Source of the DNA: JAICJR01 sp963848495
Lineage (GTDB): Bacteria; Actinomycetota; Thermoleophilia; Solirubrobacterales; Thermoleophilaceae
DNA length: 64,000 bases
Assembly: GCA_963848495.1 (NCBI GenBank)
Contig: CAWKDV010000001.1
Location: 310,001 to 374,000 of the forward strand
Reading direction: 5' to 3'
Shown here: one piece after another, positions 1 to 9,243 of the stretch
Layout: the number at the start of each line of letters is the position of its first letter
Position numbering within the stretch: position 1 is the first letter of the stretch
Notes under the pieces: model-generated
The model's database searches: none
What the model was told of the DNA's origin: nothing
Seen by the model: only the letters and a program-made list of their open reading frames with translations
Translations under genes and position numbers: made by a program

Positions 1-678
1 CACGCCGCGAGCGTTCCGGTTGTGCGCGACCACGACCGTCCACGCGAGCAGGCCGGCGCCCAGGACGGCCACGGGTGGTGCAAGCCGAGTCGCCGCGAGG
101 GCCGCGCGCTCGCCCAGGCCGCCGCTGGTGCGAAGCGACAGAAAGGTCGCGCCGTGGAGCGCGCACACCAGCACGAGCACGATCCCGGCGAACACGGTGT
201 AGAGGGTGAAGAGGTCGAGGATGTCGCCGGAGTAGCCGCCGCTCGAGCTCAGCGGGACGCCGTGCAGGAGGCTGAAGAGCGCAATGCCCCACAGGAACGG
301 CACCCCGACGCTCCCGGCGGTGTTGGCCCAGCGCCAGGTGGTGCGCCAGCGCGGGTCCTCGCTCTTCTCGAGCCACTCGAAGGAGACCACCCGGACGATC
401 AGCAGGACGAGGATGGCCAGCAGGGCGAGGTAGAAGCCGGAGAACATCGTCGCGTACCAGGCCGGGAAGGCGGCGAACGTGGCGCCGGCGGCCACCACGA
501 GCCAGACCTCGTTGCCGTCCCAGACCGGGCCGATCGTCTTGAGCATCGTCCTCCGGTCCGCCTCGTTGCGGCCCAGGAAGGGGAGCAGGATGCCGACGCC
601 GAAGTCGAACCCCTCGAGCAGGAAGTAGCCGCTCCAGAGCACCGCGATCAGCCAGAACCAGGCGACCTCGAGGCCCAT
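1..678 (-). CDS. cydB: Cytochrome bd quinol oxidase subunit II (partial)
   Basis: Membrane subunit II of the bd-type terminal oxidase, which oxidises quinol and reduces oxygen to water without proton pumping. The 226 visible codons begin MGLEVAWFWLIAVLWSGYFL and continue with EGFDFGVGILLPFLGRNEADRR, the conserved N-terminal region of CydB, followed by several hydrophobic helices. The family is usually about 340 residues, so roughly the last third lies beyond the window. The ATG sits one base after the cydA stop, so the two are surely co-transcribed and translationally coupled. It ends the operon that starts at zwf. Identification is secure; only the C-terminus is unknown. Confidence 0.95.
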   Translation of the reverse strand, partial: MGLEVAWFWLIAVLWSGYFLLEGFDFGVGILLPFLGRNEADRRTMLKTIGPVWDGNEVWLVVAAGATFAAFPAWYATMFSGFYLALLAILVLLIVRVVSFEWLEKSEDPRWRTTWRWANTAGSVGVPFLWGIALFSLLHGVPLSSSGGYSGDILDLFTLYTVFAGIVLVLVCALHGATFLSLRTSGGLGERAALAATRLAPPVAVLGAGLLAWTVVVAHNRNARGV

Positions 679-679
679 C

Positions 680-2074
680 TCAGTAACTCAGCGCCATCTC
701 GCCCGGCGCCGTTGCCGCCACCTCGGGCGGGTCGAGGCGCGCGAACCGCCGCATGAGGATGAAGTCGACGACCCCGAGCGCGACGTAGAGCAGCACGAAC
801 ACGCCCAGGCTGGCAGCGATCGTCGCGGTGCCGACCGAGGGCGAGTTGGCCTGCGAGGTCTTCAGGAGCCCCTGCACGATCCACGGCTGGCGGCCCATCT
901 CGGTGAGGATCCAGCCGAAGCTGGCGGCGATGAACGGAGCCGCGATTGTGGCGACCGCGGTCCACAGGAACCAGCGAGCCTTCTCCAGCCGCCGCTTGCG
1001 GTACAGCCAGGAACCCACCGCCGCGACCAGGAACATCAGCACGCCGAGCATCGCCATCACCCGCATCGACCAGTACACGAGCTCGACCCTCGGCATGTAG
1101 TTACCGGGCCCGTACTGCTTCTGCTCCTGCTGCTGGAGCTGGTCGAGCCCCTGGATCTTGCCGTCGAACGAGCCGGTGCCCATCCACGACAGGAGCCGCG
1201 GGATGGTGATCGAGAAGCTCGGATTTGGATCCTGCGCGGAGAAGCCTCCGATCTGGATGAGCGAGAAGCCGCATGGTTGACACGTGTTCCACTGCGCCTC
1301 GGAGGCCGCGATCTTCATGCTCTGCTGGGAGGTCACGTCCTCTCCGAAGCGGTTGCCAACCGACAGCTGCAACAGGGTCGCCGGCACGGCAACGATCAGC
1401 GCCAGCTTCGCCGCCCGCCTGAACAGCTCGACGTTGCGGGCACGCAGCAGATGCCAGCAGGCGACACCGAGCATCACGATCGAGCCGAAGATCAGGCCGG
1501 CGAGGATCGTGTGCAGGTACGCGATCAGCGCGAACTCGTTGGACAGCAGCGCCCCGATGCTGGTCAGCTGCGCCTTGCCGTTCACGACCTTGTAGCCCAC
1601 CGGGTGCTGCATCCAGGAGTTGGCGACGAGGATGAAGTAGGCCGACAGCCAGGTGCCGAGCGCCGCCAGCCAGATCGTGGCGAGGTGCAGCCGCGGCGAG
1701 AGCCGGTCCCAGCCGAAGATCCAGAGGCCGAGGAAGGTGGCCTCGAGGAAGAAGGCGGCGAGCCCCTCGATCGCCAGCGGAGCGCCGAAGACCCCGCCGA
1801 CGTAGTTCGAGTAGACGGACCAGTTCATCCCGAACTGGAACTCCTGGACGAGCCCGGTGGCGACGCCGATGGCGAAGTTGATCAGCAGCAGGGTCCCGAA
1901 GAAGCGCGTGAGCCGCAGCCACGCGTCGTCGTGGCCGCGGTGCCAGATCGTCTGCATGACGGCAACCAGCGGGGCGAGCCCGAGCGTCAGCGGGACGAAG
2001 AGGAAGTGGTAGAGCGACGTGGTCGCGAACTGGATGCGAGCCAGGTCGACCGTTGTGGAGGCGAACGGGAGCAC
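680..2074 (-). CDS. cydA: Cytochrome bd quinol oxidase subunit I
   Basis: Haem-carrying subunit of cytochrome bd oxidase, 464 aa. The haem-ligand histidine sits in SLYHFLFVPLTLGL (about H23), a second conserved histidine in AYLHTILAGLIFG, and the quinol-site signature GRQPW lies near residue 395. About nine hydrophobic helices are visible and the Q-loop is of the short type common in Actinobacteria. It starts 5 nt after the NDH-2 stop and is followed by cydB after 1 nt, so NADH:quinone reduction and quinol oxidation are encoded in one transcript. Known family role: high-affinity respiration at low oxygen or under stress. No cydCD haem/thiol exporter genes are in view. Confidence 0.96.
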   Translation of the reverse strand: MLPFASTTVDLARIQFATTSLYHFLFVPLTLGLAPLVAVMQTIWHRGHDDAWLRLTRFFGTLLLINFAIGVATGLVQEFQFGMNWSVYSNYVGGVFGAPLAIEGLAAFFLEATFLGLWIFGWDRLSPRLHLATIWLAALGTWLSAYFILVANSWMQHPVGYKVVNGKAQLTSIGALLSNEFALIAYLHTILAGLIFGSIVMLGVACWHLLRARNVELFRRAAKLALIVAVPATLLQLSVGNRFGEDVTSQQSMKIAASEAQWNTCQPCGFSLIQIGGFSAQDPNPSFSITIPRLLSWMGTGSFDGKIQGLDQLQQQEQKQYGPGNYMPRVELVYWSMRVMAMLGVLMFLVAAVGSWLYRKRRLEKARWFLWTAVATIAAPFIAASFGWILTEMGRQPWIVQGLLKTSQANSPSVGTATIAASLGVFVLLYVALGVVDFILMRRFARLDPPEVAATAPGEMALSY

Positions 2075-2079
2075 TGCCG

Positions 2080-3453
2080 CTAAGCGGTGGGCTGCCTCTC
2101 GCGGACGAACCGGCTGAGGTCCTCCTCACCCGGCTTGACGCCGGCGCTGGCGGCAATCACCCGGGCTGACGCCTGAAGAATCGAGATCGTCCGCTCGTCC
2201 CGCGATGTTCCGACGAACGCGGTGAGCCACTTCGACAGCGCCGTGAAGCGGTTCTTGAACCCGGTCAGGAACGTGAGGTGCACGAACACCCACATCAGCC
2301 AGCCGAGCAGGCCGGACACCCTGATGCCCTTGAAGTCCACGATCGCCTTGAAGCGGGCGATGCTGGCCATGCTCCCGAGGTCGCGGTACTTGAACGGCTT
2401 GCTCTCTCCGGCGCCGCCCGCGGCGCGCCGCTTGATGGTCCGGGCGGCGTGGATGCCCGTCTGCATGGCGACCTCCGCCACGCCCGGCAGCTTGTCCAGG
2501 CTCATCATGTCGCCGATCGCGAAGACCTCGGGATGCCCGGGCAGCGAGCAGTCGGGCAGCACCTGGATGCGGCCCGCGCGGTCCGTTTCGGCCCCGCTCG
2601 CCTTCGCCAGCATCCCCGCCAGCGGCGAGGCCGTGACCCCGGCCGCCCAGACCTTCACGTGGCAGGGGATCGTCTGCGCCTCGTCCGGTCCCTTGACGGT
2701 GATGTCTCGGTGGGTCACCCCGGTCACGAGCGAGTGCGTCCGGACCTCCACGCCGATCTTGTTCATCGACCGCTCCGCCACTCCCGAGAGCTTCGTGCCG
2801 AAGCTCGCCAGGATCGCGTCGCCGGCGTCGAACAGCAGCACCCGGGCGTCGGCCGGGTCGATCCGCCGGAAGTTGCCCTTCAGCGAGCGGCGCGCCAGCT
2901 CGGTGATCTGCCCGGCCACCTCCACGCCCGTCGGGCCGCCACCCACCACGGCGAAGGTCAGCCAGGCGCGCTGCGCCTCGGGGTCCTCCTCGAGCTCAGC
3001 CATCTCGAATGCGCCGAAGATGCGCGCGCGCAGCTCTAGCGCGTCGTCGATCGTCTTGAGGCCCGGAGCGACGCGCGCGTACTCGTCGTGGCCGAAGTAC
3101 GAGCTGCTGCCTCCCGTCGCCACGATCAACGAGTCGTACTCGGTCACGAGAGGCGGGCCGAGAGGCCGGTCCGCTGTGACCCGCCTTCGGTCGAGATCGA
3201 TGTCGCTCACGTTCGCCAGCTCCACCCGGACGTTCTTGTGCTTGCGGAGCACCTGCCGGAGCGGCGGGGCGATCGCCCCCTCCGACAGGATCCCGGTGGC
3301 GCACTGGTAGAGGAGGGGCTGGAACAGGTGGTGGTTCGTCCGGTCGATCAGCGTGACGTCCACAGGGGCGCGCTTCAGGAACTTGGCCGCGAACAGGCCC
3401 CCGAAGCCGCCGCCCACGATCACCACGCGGTGGCGCGGGGCGGCGGCGCTCAT
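2080..3453 (-). CDS. ndh: Type II NADH:quinone oxidoreductase (NDH-2)
   Basis: Single-subunit, non-pumping NADH dehydrogenase on the inner face of the membrane, 457 aa. The FAD-binding motif VVIVGGGFGGLFAAKFL is at the N-terminus, the second Rossmann motif (NADH) is VVGGGPTGVEVAGQI near residue 170, and the late FAD motif VFAIGDMM lies near residue 310. The C-terminal hydrophobic stretch GLLGWLMWVFVHLTFL is the usual membrane anchor. The start overlaps the stop of the GMC gene by 4 nt (ATGA). Its place directly before cydAB suggests a short NADH to quinone to bd oxidase chain. Identification is strong. Confidence 0.95.
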   Translation of the reverse strand: MSAAAPRHRVVIVGGGFGGLFAAKFLKRAPVDVTLIDRTNHHLFQPLLYQCATGILSEGAIAPPLRQVLRKHKNVRVELANVSDIDLDRRRVTADRPLGPPLVTEYDSLIVATGGSSSYFGHDEYARVAPGLKTIDDALELRARIFGAFEMAELEEDPEAQRAWLTFAVVGGGPTGVEVAGQITELARRSLKGNFRRIDPADARVLLFDAGDAILASFGTKLSGVAERSMNKIGVEVRTHSLVTGVTHRDITVKGPDEAQTIPCHVKVWAAGVTASPLAGMLAKASGAETDRAGRIQVLPDCSLPGHPEVFAIGDMMSLDKLPGVAEVAMQTGIHAARTIKRRAAGGAGESKPFKYRDLGSMASIARFKAIVDFKGIRVSGLLGWLMWVFVHLTFLTGFKNRFTALSKWLTAFVGTSRDERTISILQASARVIAASAGVKPGEEDLSRFVRERQPTA

Positions 3454-5027
3454 GCCGCCGCTTTCACTTTCGCGCTCGCGCCCATGCGTTCGAGCAGGTG
3501 GTCGCCAACCCGGATCGCGTTCGCCATCGCCGTCAGTGCCGGGTTGACTGCTCCGATGCTCGGGAAGATGCTCGTGTCGACCACATAGAGGTTGTCGACC
3601 TCGTGCGCCCGGCAGCTCTCGTTCAGCACCGAGCTGGCCGGGTCCGAGCCAAAGCGGCAGGTGCCTGCCTGGTGGGCCACGCCGGCGACCGGGATCTCGT
3701 TCTTCAGGTAGGCGTGGTGCCCGAGCAGGTGGTCGTGGTGCATGCCGAGATGCCCGAGCATCGACTTGAGCTGGTGGTAGAGGCGCTGCTTCGGCACCTC
3801 GTTGCTCGCCGAGTAGCTGATCTGGAGGTTGCCGTCCGGCCGGAGGATCACCCGGTTCTCGGGCAGCGGCAGGTCCTCGGTGGAGAGCCAGAAGTCCACC
3901 GCGTGGCCCGCCACATCCTCGAGGGTCCAGTGGGGGGCGAACTTCGTCTCACCCGGCTTCTCGCCGCGGAACATCGGCGCCTGGGACTTGCCGACCATCT
4001 GGATGTTGCCCATCGGGAACTCGAAGGCGTCGCTGGCGAAGTAGAAGTCGTTCACGCCGAGCGTCTTCTGGAAGACGGTCGGGTTCTCTTCCTTCGACAG
4101 TGCCAGCACCGCCTGGCTGTTGTGGAACATGTAGTTGCGGCCGACCTGGTCGGACCCGTTCGCCAGCCCGGCCGGATGCGCGTCGTTCGCTGAGGCGAGC
4201 AGCAGCTTGGCGCTGTTGGCCGCGCCGCAGGAGACCACGACGAGGTCGGCGTGGTAGGTCTCGCGCTCGCCGTCGTGGTCGACCACGACGCCGGTCACAG
4301 TGGTCCCGGCATCGTCGGTCTCGAGCCGCAGCGCCTCGGCCTGCGTAAGCAGCGTCACGTTGTCGTGCTCGATCGCCGGCCGCACGGCGATCACCTCGGC
4401 GTCCGACTTCGCGTGCACCAGGCAGGGGAAGCCGTCGCAGTTGTCGCAGCGCACGCAGGCGCTGTAGGGCATGTTGCCCTCGTCGAGCAGGATGCCGCAG
4501 GGGGCGTGGAACGGGTGCAGCCCGGCCGCGGCGAGGTCGTCGGACAGCTCCTGGATGCGCGGCTCATGAGACACCGCCGGGAACGGGTAGGGCGCGCTGG
4601 CGGGCGGGTCGGTCGGGTCCTCGCCGTGGGCGCCGTGCACCTGGTAGAGCTGCTCCGCCTTGGTGTAGTAGGGCTCCATCTCGTCGTAGGAGATGGGCCA
4701 GGCCGGCGAGATCCCGTCGTGGTGCCGCAGCTCGCCGAAGTCCTCCTTGCGCAGGCGGTAGAGGGCGGCGCCGTAGAGCTTGGTGGCACCGCCCACGAAG
4801 TAGTGCACCTGCGGCTGGAACGCGGAGCCGTCGCTGTAGTACCAGGTGTCCGGCGAGATGTAGCGGCCGTCGACGAACACGTCGCCGGCCAGCCAGTTCT
4901 GCGGCTCGCGCCGCAGCCAGTCGCCGCGCTCGAGCAGCAGGATGCGCTTCCCGGAAGGCTGGAGGTGGCGAACGAGCGTTCCACCGCCCGCGCCGCTTCC
5001 GATCACTATGACGTCGTAGTCGTTCAT
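3450..5027 (-). CDS. GMC family FAD-dependent oxidoreductase
   Basis: A 525-aa glucose-methanol-choline family enzyme. The FAD dinucleotide motif VIVIGSGAGGG is at residues 6-16, and the C-terminal GMC domain ends with DTSIFPSIGAVNPALTAMA. A cysteine cluster CVRCDNCDGFPC near residue 195 is typical of the subgroup that includes bacterial sugar and alcohol dehydrogenases reducing quinone or cytochrome; whether it binds metal is not clear from sequence. No signal peptide or twin-arginine motif is visible, so it is probably cytoplasmic or recruited by a partner. It is locked by ATGA overlaps between the GH15 gene and NDH-2, so sugar or a sugar-derived alcohol is the likely substrate. The exact substrate cannot be read from sequence. 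Confidence 0.85.
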   Translation of the reverse strand: MNDYDVIVIGSGAGGGTLVRHLQPSGKRILLLERGDWLRREPQNWLAGDVFVDGRYISPDTWYYSDGSAFQPQVHYFVGGATKLYGAALYRLRKEDFGELRHHDGISPAWPISYDEMEPYYTKAEQLYQVHGAHGEDPTDPPASAPYPFPAVSHEPRIQELSDDLAAAGLHPFHAPCGILLDEGNMPYSACVRCDNCDGFPCLVHAKSDAEVIAVRPAIEHDNVTLLTQAEALRLETDDAGTTVTGVVVDHDGERETYHADLVVVSCGAANSAKLLLASANDAHPAGLANGSDQVGRNYMFHNSQAVLALSKEENPTVFQKTLGVNDFYFASDAFEFPMGNIQMVGKSQAPMFRGEKPGETKFAPHWTLEDVAGHAVDFWLSTEDLPLPENRVILRPDGNLQISYSASNEVPKQRLYHQLKSMLGHLGMHHDHLLGHHAYLKNEIPVAGVAHQAGTCRFGSDPASSVLNESCRAHEVDNLYVVDTSIFPSIGAVNPALTAMANAIRVGDHLLERMGASAKVKAAA

Positions 5028-6979
5028 TCCGTGTACTCCGTGATGCGTTCGGCGAGGATGATTCGCGCCGCTGCCTGCAGCAGCGCCAGGTGGGAGAAGG
5101 CCTGCGGGAAGTTGCCGAGGTGGCGCCCGGTCGCGGCGTCGTACTCCTCGGCGTACAGGCCCAGCGGCGAGGCCACCCTCAGCAGGCGCTCCATCAGGTC
5201 CCGAGCCCGCTGTTCCTCACCGATGATGGCGAGCGCGGTCACGAGCCAGAACGAGCAGATCAAGAAGGTGCCCTCCTTGCCGGAGAGGCCGTCGTCGGTC
5301 TCACCGGTCTTGTAGCGCAGGACGTAGCCCTCCTCGGTCAGCTCGTCGGCGATCGCCAGGACGCTCGCGCGCAGGCGCTCGTCGTCGGCCGGCAGGAAGC
5401 CGAACAGGGCCGCGAGCAGATTCGAGGCGTCGAGCGAGTCGGTGGCGTAGTGCTGCCGCAGCACCCCGCGCTCGCTCACCCCGTGCTCGAGGATGTCCGC
5501 CTTGATCTCGTCGGCGGTGGCAGCCCAGGCCGTGCTCTGATCCGGCTCCCCCCTGATATCGGCGAGCTTCGCGGCGCGGTCGAGCGCCACCCAGCACATC
5601 AGCTTGGACGACACGTAGTGCTGGGGCTTGCCGCGCGCCTCCCAGATGCCCTGGTCCGGCTGGCGCCAGACGCGGATCGCGCACTCGGCCTGCGCCTGCA
5701 CGATCGGCCACAGCGCCCGCGGCAGCCGCTGGCTGCGGCGGGTGTGGAGCAGGGCCGAGTCGAGCACTGCCCCGTAGACGTCGTTCTGCCGCTGATCGAA
5801 AGCGCCGTTGCCGACCCGCACCGGCTTCGCCCCCGCGTAGCCCGACAGGTCATCGCGTGTGGACTCCGTGAGATCGCGCCGGCCGTCGATCCCGTACATG
5901 ATCTGGAGGCCGCCGTCCCCGTTCGGCTCCAGGTCGGCCACGAACTGCATGAACTCGTCCGCCTCCCAGTCGAGGTCGAGGTAGTGCAGCGCCTGCAGCG
6001 TGAACGTGGTGTCCCTGATCCACGTGTAGCGGTAGTCCCAGTTGCGCTCGCCGCCCGGGGTCTCGGGCAGCGAGGTGGTGGCGGCGGCGACGGTGGCGCC
6101 GGTGGGCATGTAGGTCAGGCCCTTGATCGCCAGCGCCGAGCGCTGGATCGGCTCCCGCCAGCGGTGGTCCGGGATGCGCGCTCGCGCGATCCAGTTGCGC
6201 CAGAAGCGGGTGGTGGCCCCGAGCCGGGCGTTGGCCTCGTCGACGTCCGCCGGCGAGTCGAGCCCCTCCTCCCACGAGAGCGAGCAGTAGAGCTGCTCGC
6301 CATGCTGGAGCGTGTGACGAGCGCGAACGCGGTTGCCCTCGACGCCCAGCTGCATGTCGGTCCGGAGGCGGATCGTCTGCCCGGCGCCGGTCGCGTCCGC
6401 GATGTGCCGGTCATCGCCGGCCAGCGCCCACTCGGCCGGCACGCTGCCGTAGTCGAACACCGGCTCGCAGACGAGCTCGATCTCGACGCTGCCGTCGAGG
6501 CAGAGGACCGTCCGCACCAGCAGGTGATCGGCGTCATCGTCCGCGGGCGGCCGCGTGTGGGGGGTGACGGTGTCCTCACGCCGCCGCGGTCCCATCGTGA
6601 GGGCGTCGCGGACCATCACCCAGCCGCTCTTCGTGTGCCAGCTTGTGAGCAGGATGTTGGTGCCGGGCTCGTACACCCGGCCCGCCGGCACGTTGATGCC
6701 GAACGGCCCGACGCGGAACGAGCCCGCCCCGCGATCCAGCAGGCTCCCGAAGACGCTCGGCGCGTCGAAGCGGGGCACGCTCAGCCAGTCGATCGAGCCG
6801 TCGGGCGCGACCAGCGCCGCGGTATGGCAGTTCGACAGGAACGCGTAATCGGCGATCGGCGTGAACGGCGACGGCGCGGCGGCGCTCTGCGGCTGGGACG
6901 CCTCACTCGCCTCGACCTCGGGCTGCTTCGCCGCCTTCCCGTCGCGCTTGGCGCGTTGCTTCGTGTCGGCCGCGCTCAT
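5024..6979 (-). CDS. Glycoside hydrolase family 15 protein
   Basis: A 651-aa GH15 enzyme (glucoamylase/trehalase-like alpha-glucosidase). After about 35 low-complexity residues the N-terminal beta-sandwich begins with PIADYAFLSNCHTAALVAPD, and the (alpha/alpha)6 barrel carries NWDYRYTWIRD. Candidate catalytic acids are the Glu in GIWEARG and the Glu pair in LYAEEYD. No signal peptide is present, so it acts in the cytoplasm on trehalose, maltose or glycogen-type oligomers; actinobacterial GH15 members include trehalases. The ATG at 6979, which overlaps the zwf stop as ATGA, is preferred to the ATG four codons upstream. The gene pair with zwf suggests that glucose released is fed into the pentose phosphate pathway after phosphorylation. 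Confidence 0.92.
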   Translation of the reverse strand: MSAADTKQRAKRDGKAAKQPEVEASEASQPQSAAAPSPFTPIADYAFLSNCHTAALVAPDGSIDWLSVPRFDAPSVFGSLLDRGAGSFRVGPFGINVPAGRVYEPGTNILLTSWHTKSGWVMVRDALTMGPRRREDTVTPHTRPPADDDADHLLVRTVLCLDGSVEIELVCEPVFDYGSVPAEWALAGDDRHIADATGAGQTIRLRTDMQLGVEGNRVRARHTLQHGEQLYCSLSWEEGLDSPADVDEANARLGATTRFWRNWIARARIPDHRWREPIQRSALAIKGLTYMPTGATVAAATTSLPETPGGERNWDYRYTWIRDTTFTLQALHYLDLDWEADEFMQFVADLEPNGDGGLQIMYGIDGRRDLTESTRDDLSGYAGAKPVRVGNGAFDQRQNDVYGAVLDSALLHTRRSQRLPRALWPIVQAQAECAIRVWRQPDQGIWEARGKPQHYVSSKLMCWVALDRAAKLADIRGEPDQSTAWAATADEIKADILEHGVSERGVLRQHYATDSLDASNLLAALFGFLPADDERLRASVLAIADELTEEGYVLRYKTGETDDGLSGKEGTFLICSFWLVTALAIIGEEQRARDLMERLLRVASPLGLYAEEYDAATGRHLGNFPQAFSHLALLQAAARIILAERITEYTE

Positions 6980-8418
6980 GACGCCACCCACGGGCCGTAC
7001 CAGCCGCCGTGGTGGGCCACGAGCTTGTCCGCCTTGTCCGGCCCCCAGGTTCCCTTCTTGTACGGCTCCACCGGTGGCGGCTGGTCGAGCAGCGGCTGCA
7101 TCACGCGCCAGGTGTCCTCGACGGCGTCCTGCCGCGTGAAGCGCAGGCTCTCGCCCTGCATCGCAGCGTGCAGGAGCACCTCGTACGGCGCGGCTCCCTC
7201 ACCCCCCTCCTGGCTGAACTCCATGTCGAGGTTGATCTGCTCGGGCTCGGCCGAGCCGCTGCGCTGCGCCTCGATGAGCAGCCGGATGCCGGTCGTCGGA
7301 TCGAGCCTCACCACGACCTGGCTCGGCTCGGGCGAGCGCTTGGCGATGTGGAAGCCGAGCCGCGGCGGCTTGCGGAACACGATCCGCAGCTCGGTCTGGG
7401 TCACCGGCATGTGCTTGCCGGTGCGCAGGAAGAACGGCACGCCGCTCCAGCGCCAGTTCTCCACCTCGAGCCGCAGCGCGGCGTAGGTCTCTGTCGTCGA
7501 GTCCGGCGCCACGCCTGGGATGTCCAGGTAGCCGTCGTACTGCCCTCGCACGTAGTGCTTCGGATCGGCCGGCGGCATGGCTTGGAAGACGGCGTGGAGC
7601 GCGTCCTTCAGCGTCGCCGCGTCGTGGCCGGCCGGAGCCTCCATGGCCGATGCGCCGACGAGCTGCATCATGTGGTTCACCACCACGTCGCGCAGGGCAC
7701 CCACTGGGTCGTAGAAGTGCCCGCGGTCCTCCACGCCGAAGCTCTCGGCCATCGTGATCTCGACACAGTCCACATGGCTCGTGTTCCAGAGCGGCTCAAA
7801 CATGCGGTTCGCGAAGCGCAGGTAGAGGATCTCGACCAGGCCCATCTTTCCCAGGAAGTGGTCGATCCGGTAGAGCTGCGACTCGTCGATGTACTGGTGC
7901 ACCTCGTCGTTGAGCTCGCCGGCCGAGGCGAGGTCGTGGCCAAACGGCTTCTCCACGACGACCCGCGCCGACTTCGTCAGCCCCGCATCGGCCAGGCCCT
8001 TGATCACCGCGCCGAACAGGAAGGGTGGGATCTCCAGGTAGAAGACCGGGCTCTGCGCGTCGCCGATCTCCTTGGCGACGCGCTGGAAGGTGCCGGGATC
8101 CCCGAAATCTCCGCTGATGTACGACAGCCGGTTGGCGAAGCGGTCGAATACCTCGGGATCAAGCGTCTCGCCGCAGTCCACGATCGCCTTGCGGGCGTGC
8201 TCGCGCAGATCGCCGACGCTCCAGTCGTCCACGGCGACGCCGACGATCGGGCAGTCGAGCAGTCCGCGCCGCTCGAGCCTGTAGAGCGACCTGAAGGTCA
8301 TCACCTTGGCGAGGTCGCCGGTGATCCCGAAAGCCACGAATACGTCCGCCGGCGCCTGCTTTCCAGCTTGAGCTCCGCGCGGTGCGAAGCGAGCGCCAGG
8401 CTTGACTGCTGTCGTCAT
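6976..8418 (-). CDS. zwf: Glucose-6-phosphate 1-dehydrogenase
   Basis: First enzyme of the oxidative pentose phosphate pathway, oxidising glucose-6-phosphate to 6-phosphogluconolactone with NADP+ or NAD+. The product is 480 aa, the usual length. The coenzyme fold starts with FVAFGITGDLAKVMTFRSLY (a GxxGDLA motif), and the substrate-binding signature is RIDHFLGKMG near residue 190, with Phe and Met where many homologues have Tyr and Glu. The ATG at 8418 is chosen because AAGAAGGACGG lies just before it; an open frame extends 26 codons upstream but lacks a better site. It is the first gene of the operon running to cydB. Confidence 0.95.
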   Translation of the reverse strand: MTTAVKPGARFAPRGAQAGKQAPADVFVAFGITGDLAKVMTFRSLYRLERRGLLDCPIVGVAVDDWSVGDLREHARKAIVDCGETLDPEVFDRFANRLSYISGDFGDPGTFQRVAKEIGDAQSPVFYLEIPPFLFGAVIKGLADAGLTKSARVVVEKPFGHDLASAGELNDEVHQYIDESQLYRIDHFLGKMGLVEILYLRFANRMFEPLWNTSHVDCVEITMAESFGVEDRGHFYDPVGALRDVVVNHMMQLVGASAMEAPAGHDAATLKDALHAVFQAMPPADPKHYVRGQYDGYLDIPGVAPDSTTETYAALRLEVENWRWSGVPFFLRTGKHMPVTQTELRIVFRKPPRLGFHIAKRSPEPSQVVVRLDPTTGIRLLIEAQRSGSAEPEQINLDMEFSQEGGEGAAPYEVLLHAAMQGESLRFTRQDAVEDTWRVMQPLLDQPPPVEPYKKGTWGPDKADKLVAHHGGWYGPWVAS

Positions 8419-8504
8419 CCGTCCTTCTTTCTTGCGGGGGGGGGCGGGCCGAGTCGCCTGATCTGGGTAGGCGTAAGTGGTTAACCCACCGCCCACGGAG
8501 CCGC

Positions 8505-8523
8505 ATCACCTGATCGGGGTGAT
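8505..8523 (-). terminator. Short hairpin between DUF7144 gene and zwf
   Basis: ATCACC at 8505-8510 pairs with GGTGAT at 8518-8523 around a short loop, directly after the stop of the minus-strand gene at 8528. There is no T-run. It could end that transcript or simply be a spacer. Its ATCAC/GTGAT sequence matches the units of the heptamer repeats found elsewhere in the window. Confidence 0.35.
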
Positions 8524-8527
8524 TGGC

Positions 8528-9001
8528 TCACGTGACGGTGCGCGGCCGCACCCACGGCTGCGTTGGGGGGAAGCCGTAGGAGACCAGCCCGTACAGCGCG
8601 AGCGCATCGACTGCGATCGCCACGATCGACCACAGCGGCTTGCCGCCGAAGCCGAAGACGTGCGCGACGGCATTCAGGAAGATCGCCACGATCCCGAGCG
8701 TCAGGCCCACGGGATTGCGCACGAAGACCAGCAGGGCGATCAGGAACTGGGCGACCGCGAAGCCGATGTAGAGCCAGCCCCACAGTGAGTGAGAGCCGGC
8801 CAGGAGCGTGTCGCCGGTGAAGTAGTAGTCGTTGGCCAGGGCAAGAATCCCCCAGACCGCGTTGAGCGCCGAGGCCACCAGCAGCATGAGCCCGGCGAAC
8901 ACCACCCAACCCCGGTGCGACGCCGGCGGCGGGGGCGGCGACGGGACGAGCATGATGCCCCGTGAATGCGGCGGCTCGATGATCCTGACCGACGGGTCCA
9001 T
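8528..9001 (-). CDS. DUF7144-type four-helix membrane protein
   Basis: A 157-aa protein of unknown function. After a proline-rich cytoplasmic segment (VPSPPPPPASHRG) it has four hydrophobic helices, beginning GWVVFAGLMLLVASALNAVWGI, with LWGWLYIGFAVAQFLIALLV in the middle. This pattern matches a small membrane family common in Actinobacteria; a second member lies at 53391. The start is uncertain: ATG at 9001 is used, with a TTG at 9034 and an ATG at 8953 as alternatives. It is divergent from the tRNA-Asp and stands alone. No function is assigned. Confidence 0.75.
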   Translation of the reverse strand: MDPSVRIIEPPHSRGIMLVPSPPPPPASHRGWVVFAGLMLLVASALNAVWGILALANDYYFTGDTLLAGSHSLWGWLYIGFAVAQFLIALLVFVRNPVGLTLGIVAIFLNAVAHVFGFGGKPLWSIVAIAVDALALYGLVSYGFPPTQPWVRPRTVT

Positions 9002-9115
9002 GAGTCCGGGGCCGATGGTGCCGTCAGCGGGCAAGAATCACGTCACCCGAAGCGGGTGAAAGCGGCGAAGTCGCCCGACGTACGCAGATTTGCGTCCGCT
9101 AGGCTTGTTCGTCCA

Positions 9116-9189
<74 letters not shown>

Positions 9190-9243
9190 CTGCTGCCGCC
9201 GATGTACCCAGCCCGACGCGCAGTCCCGCCTCCGCCCTCCTCC

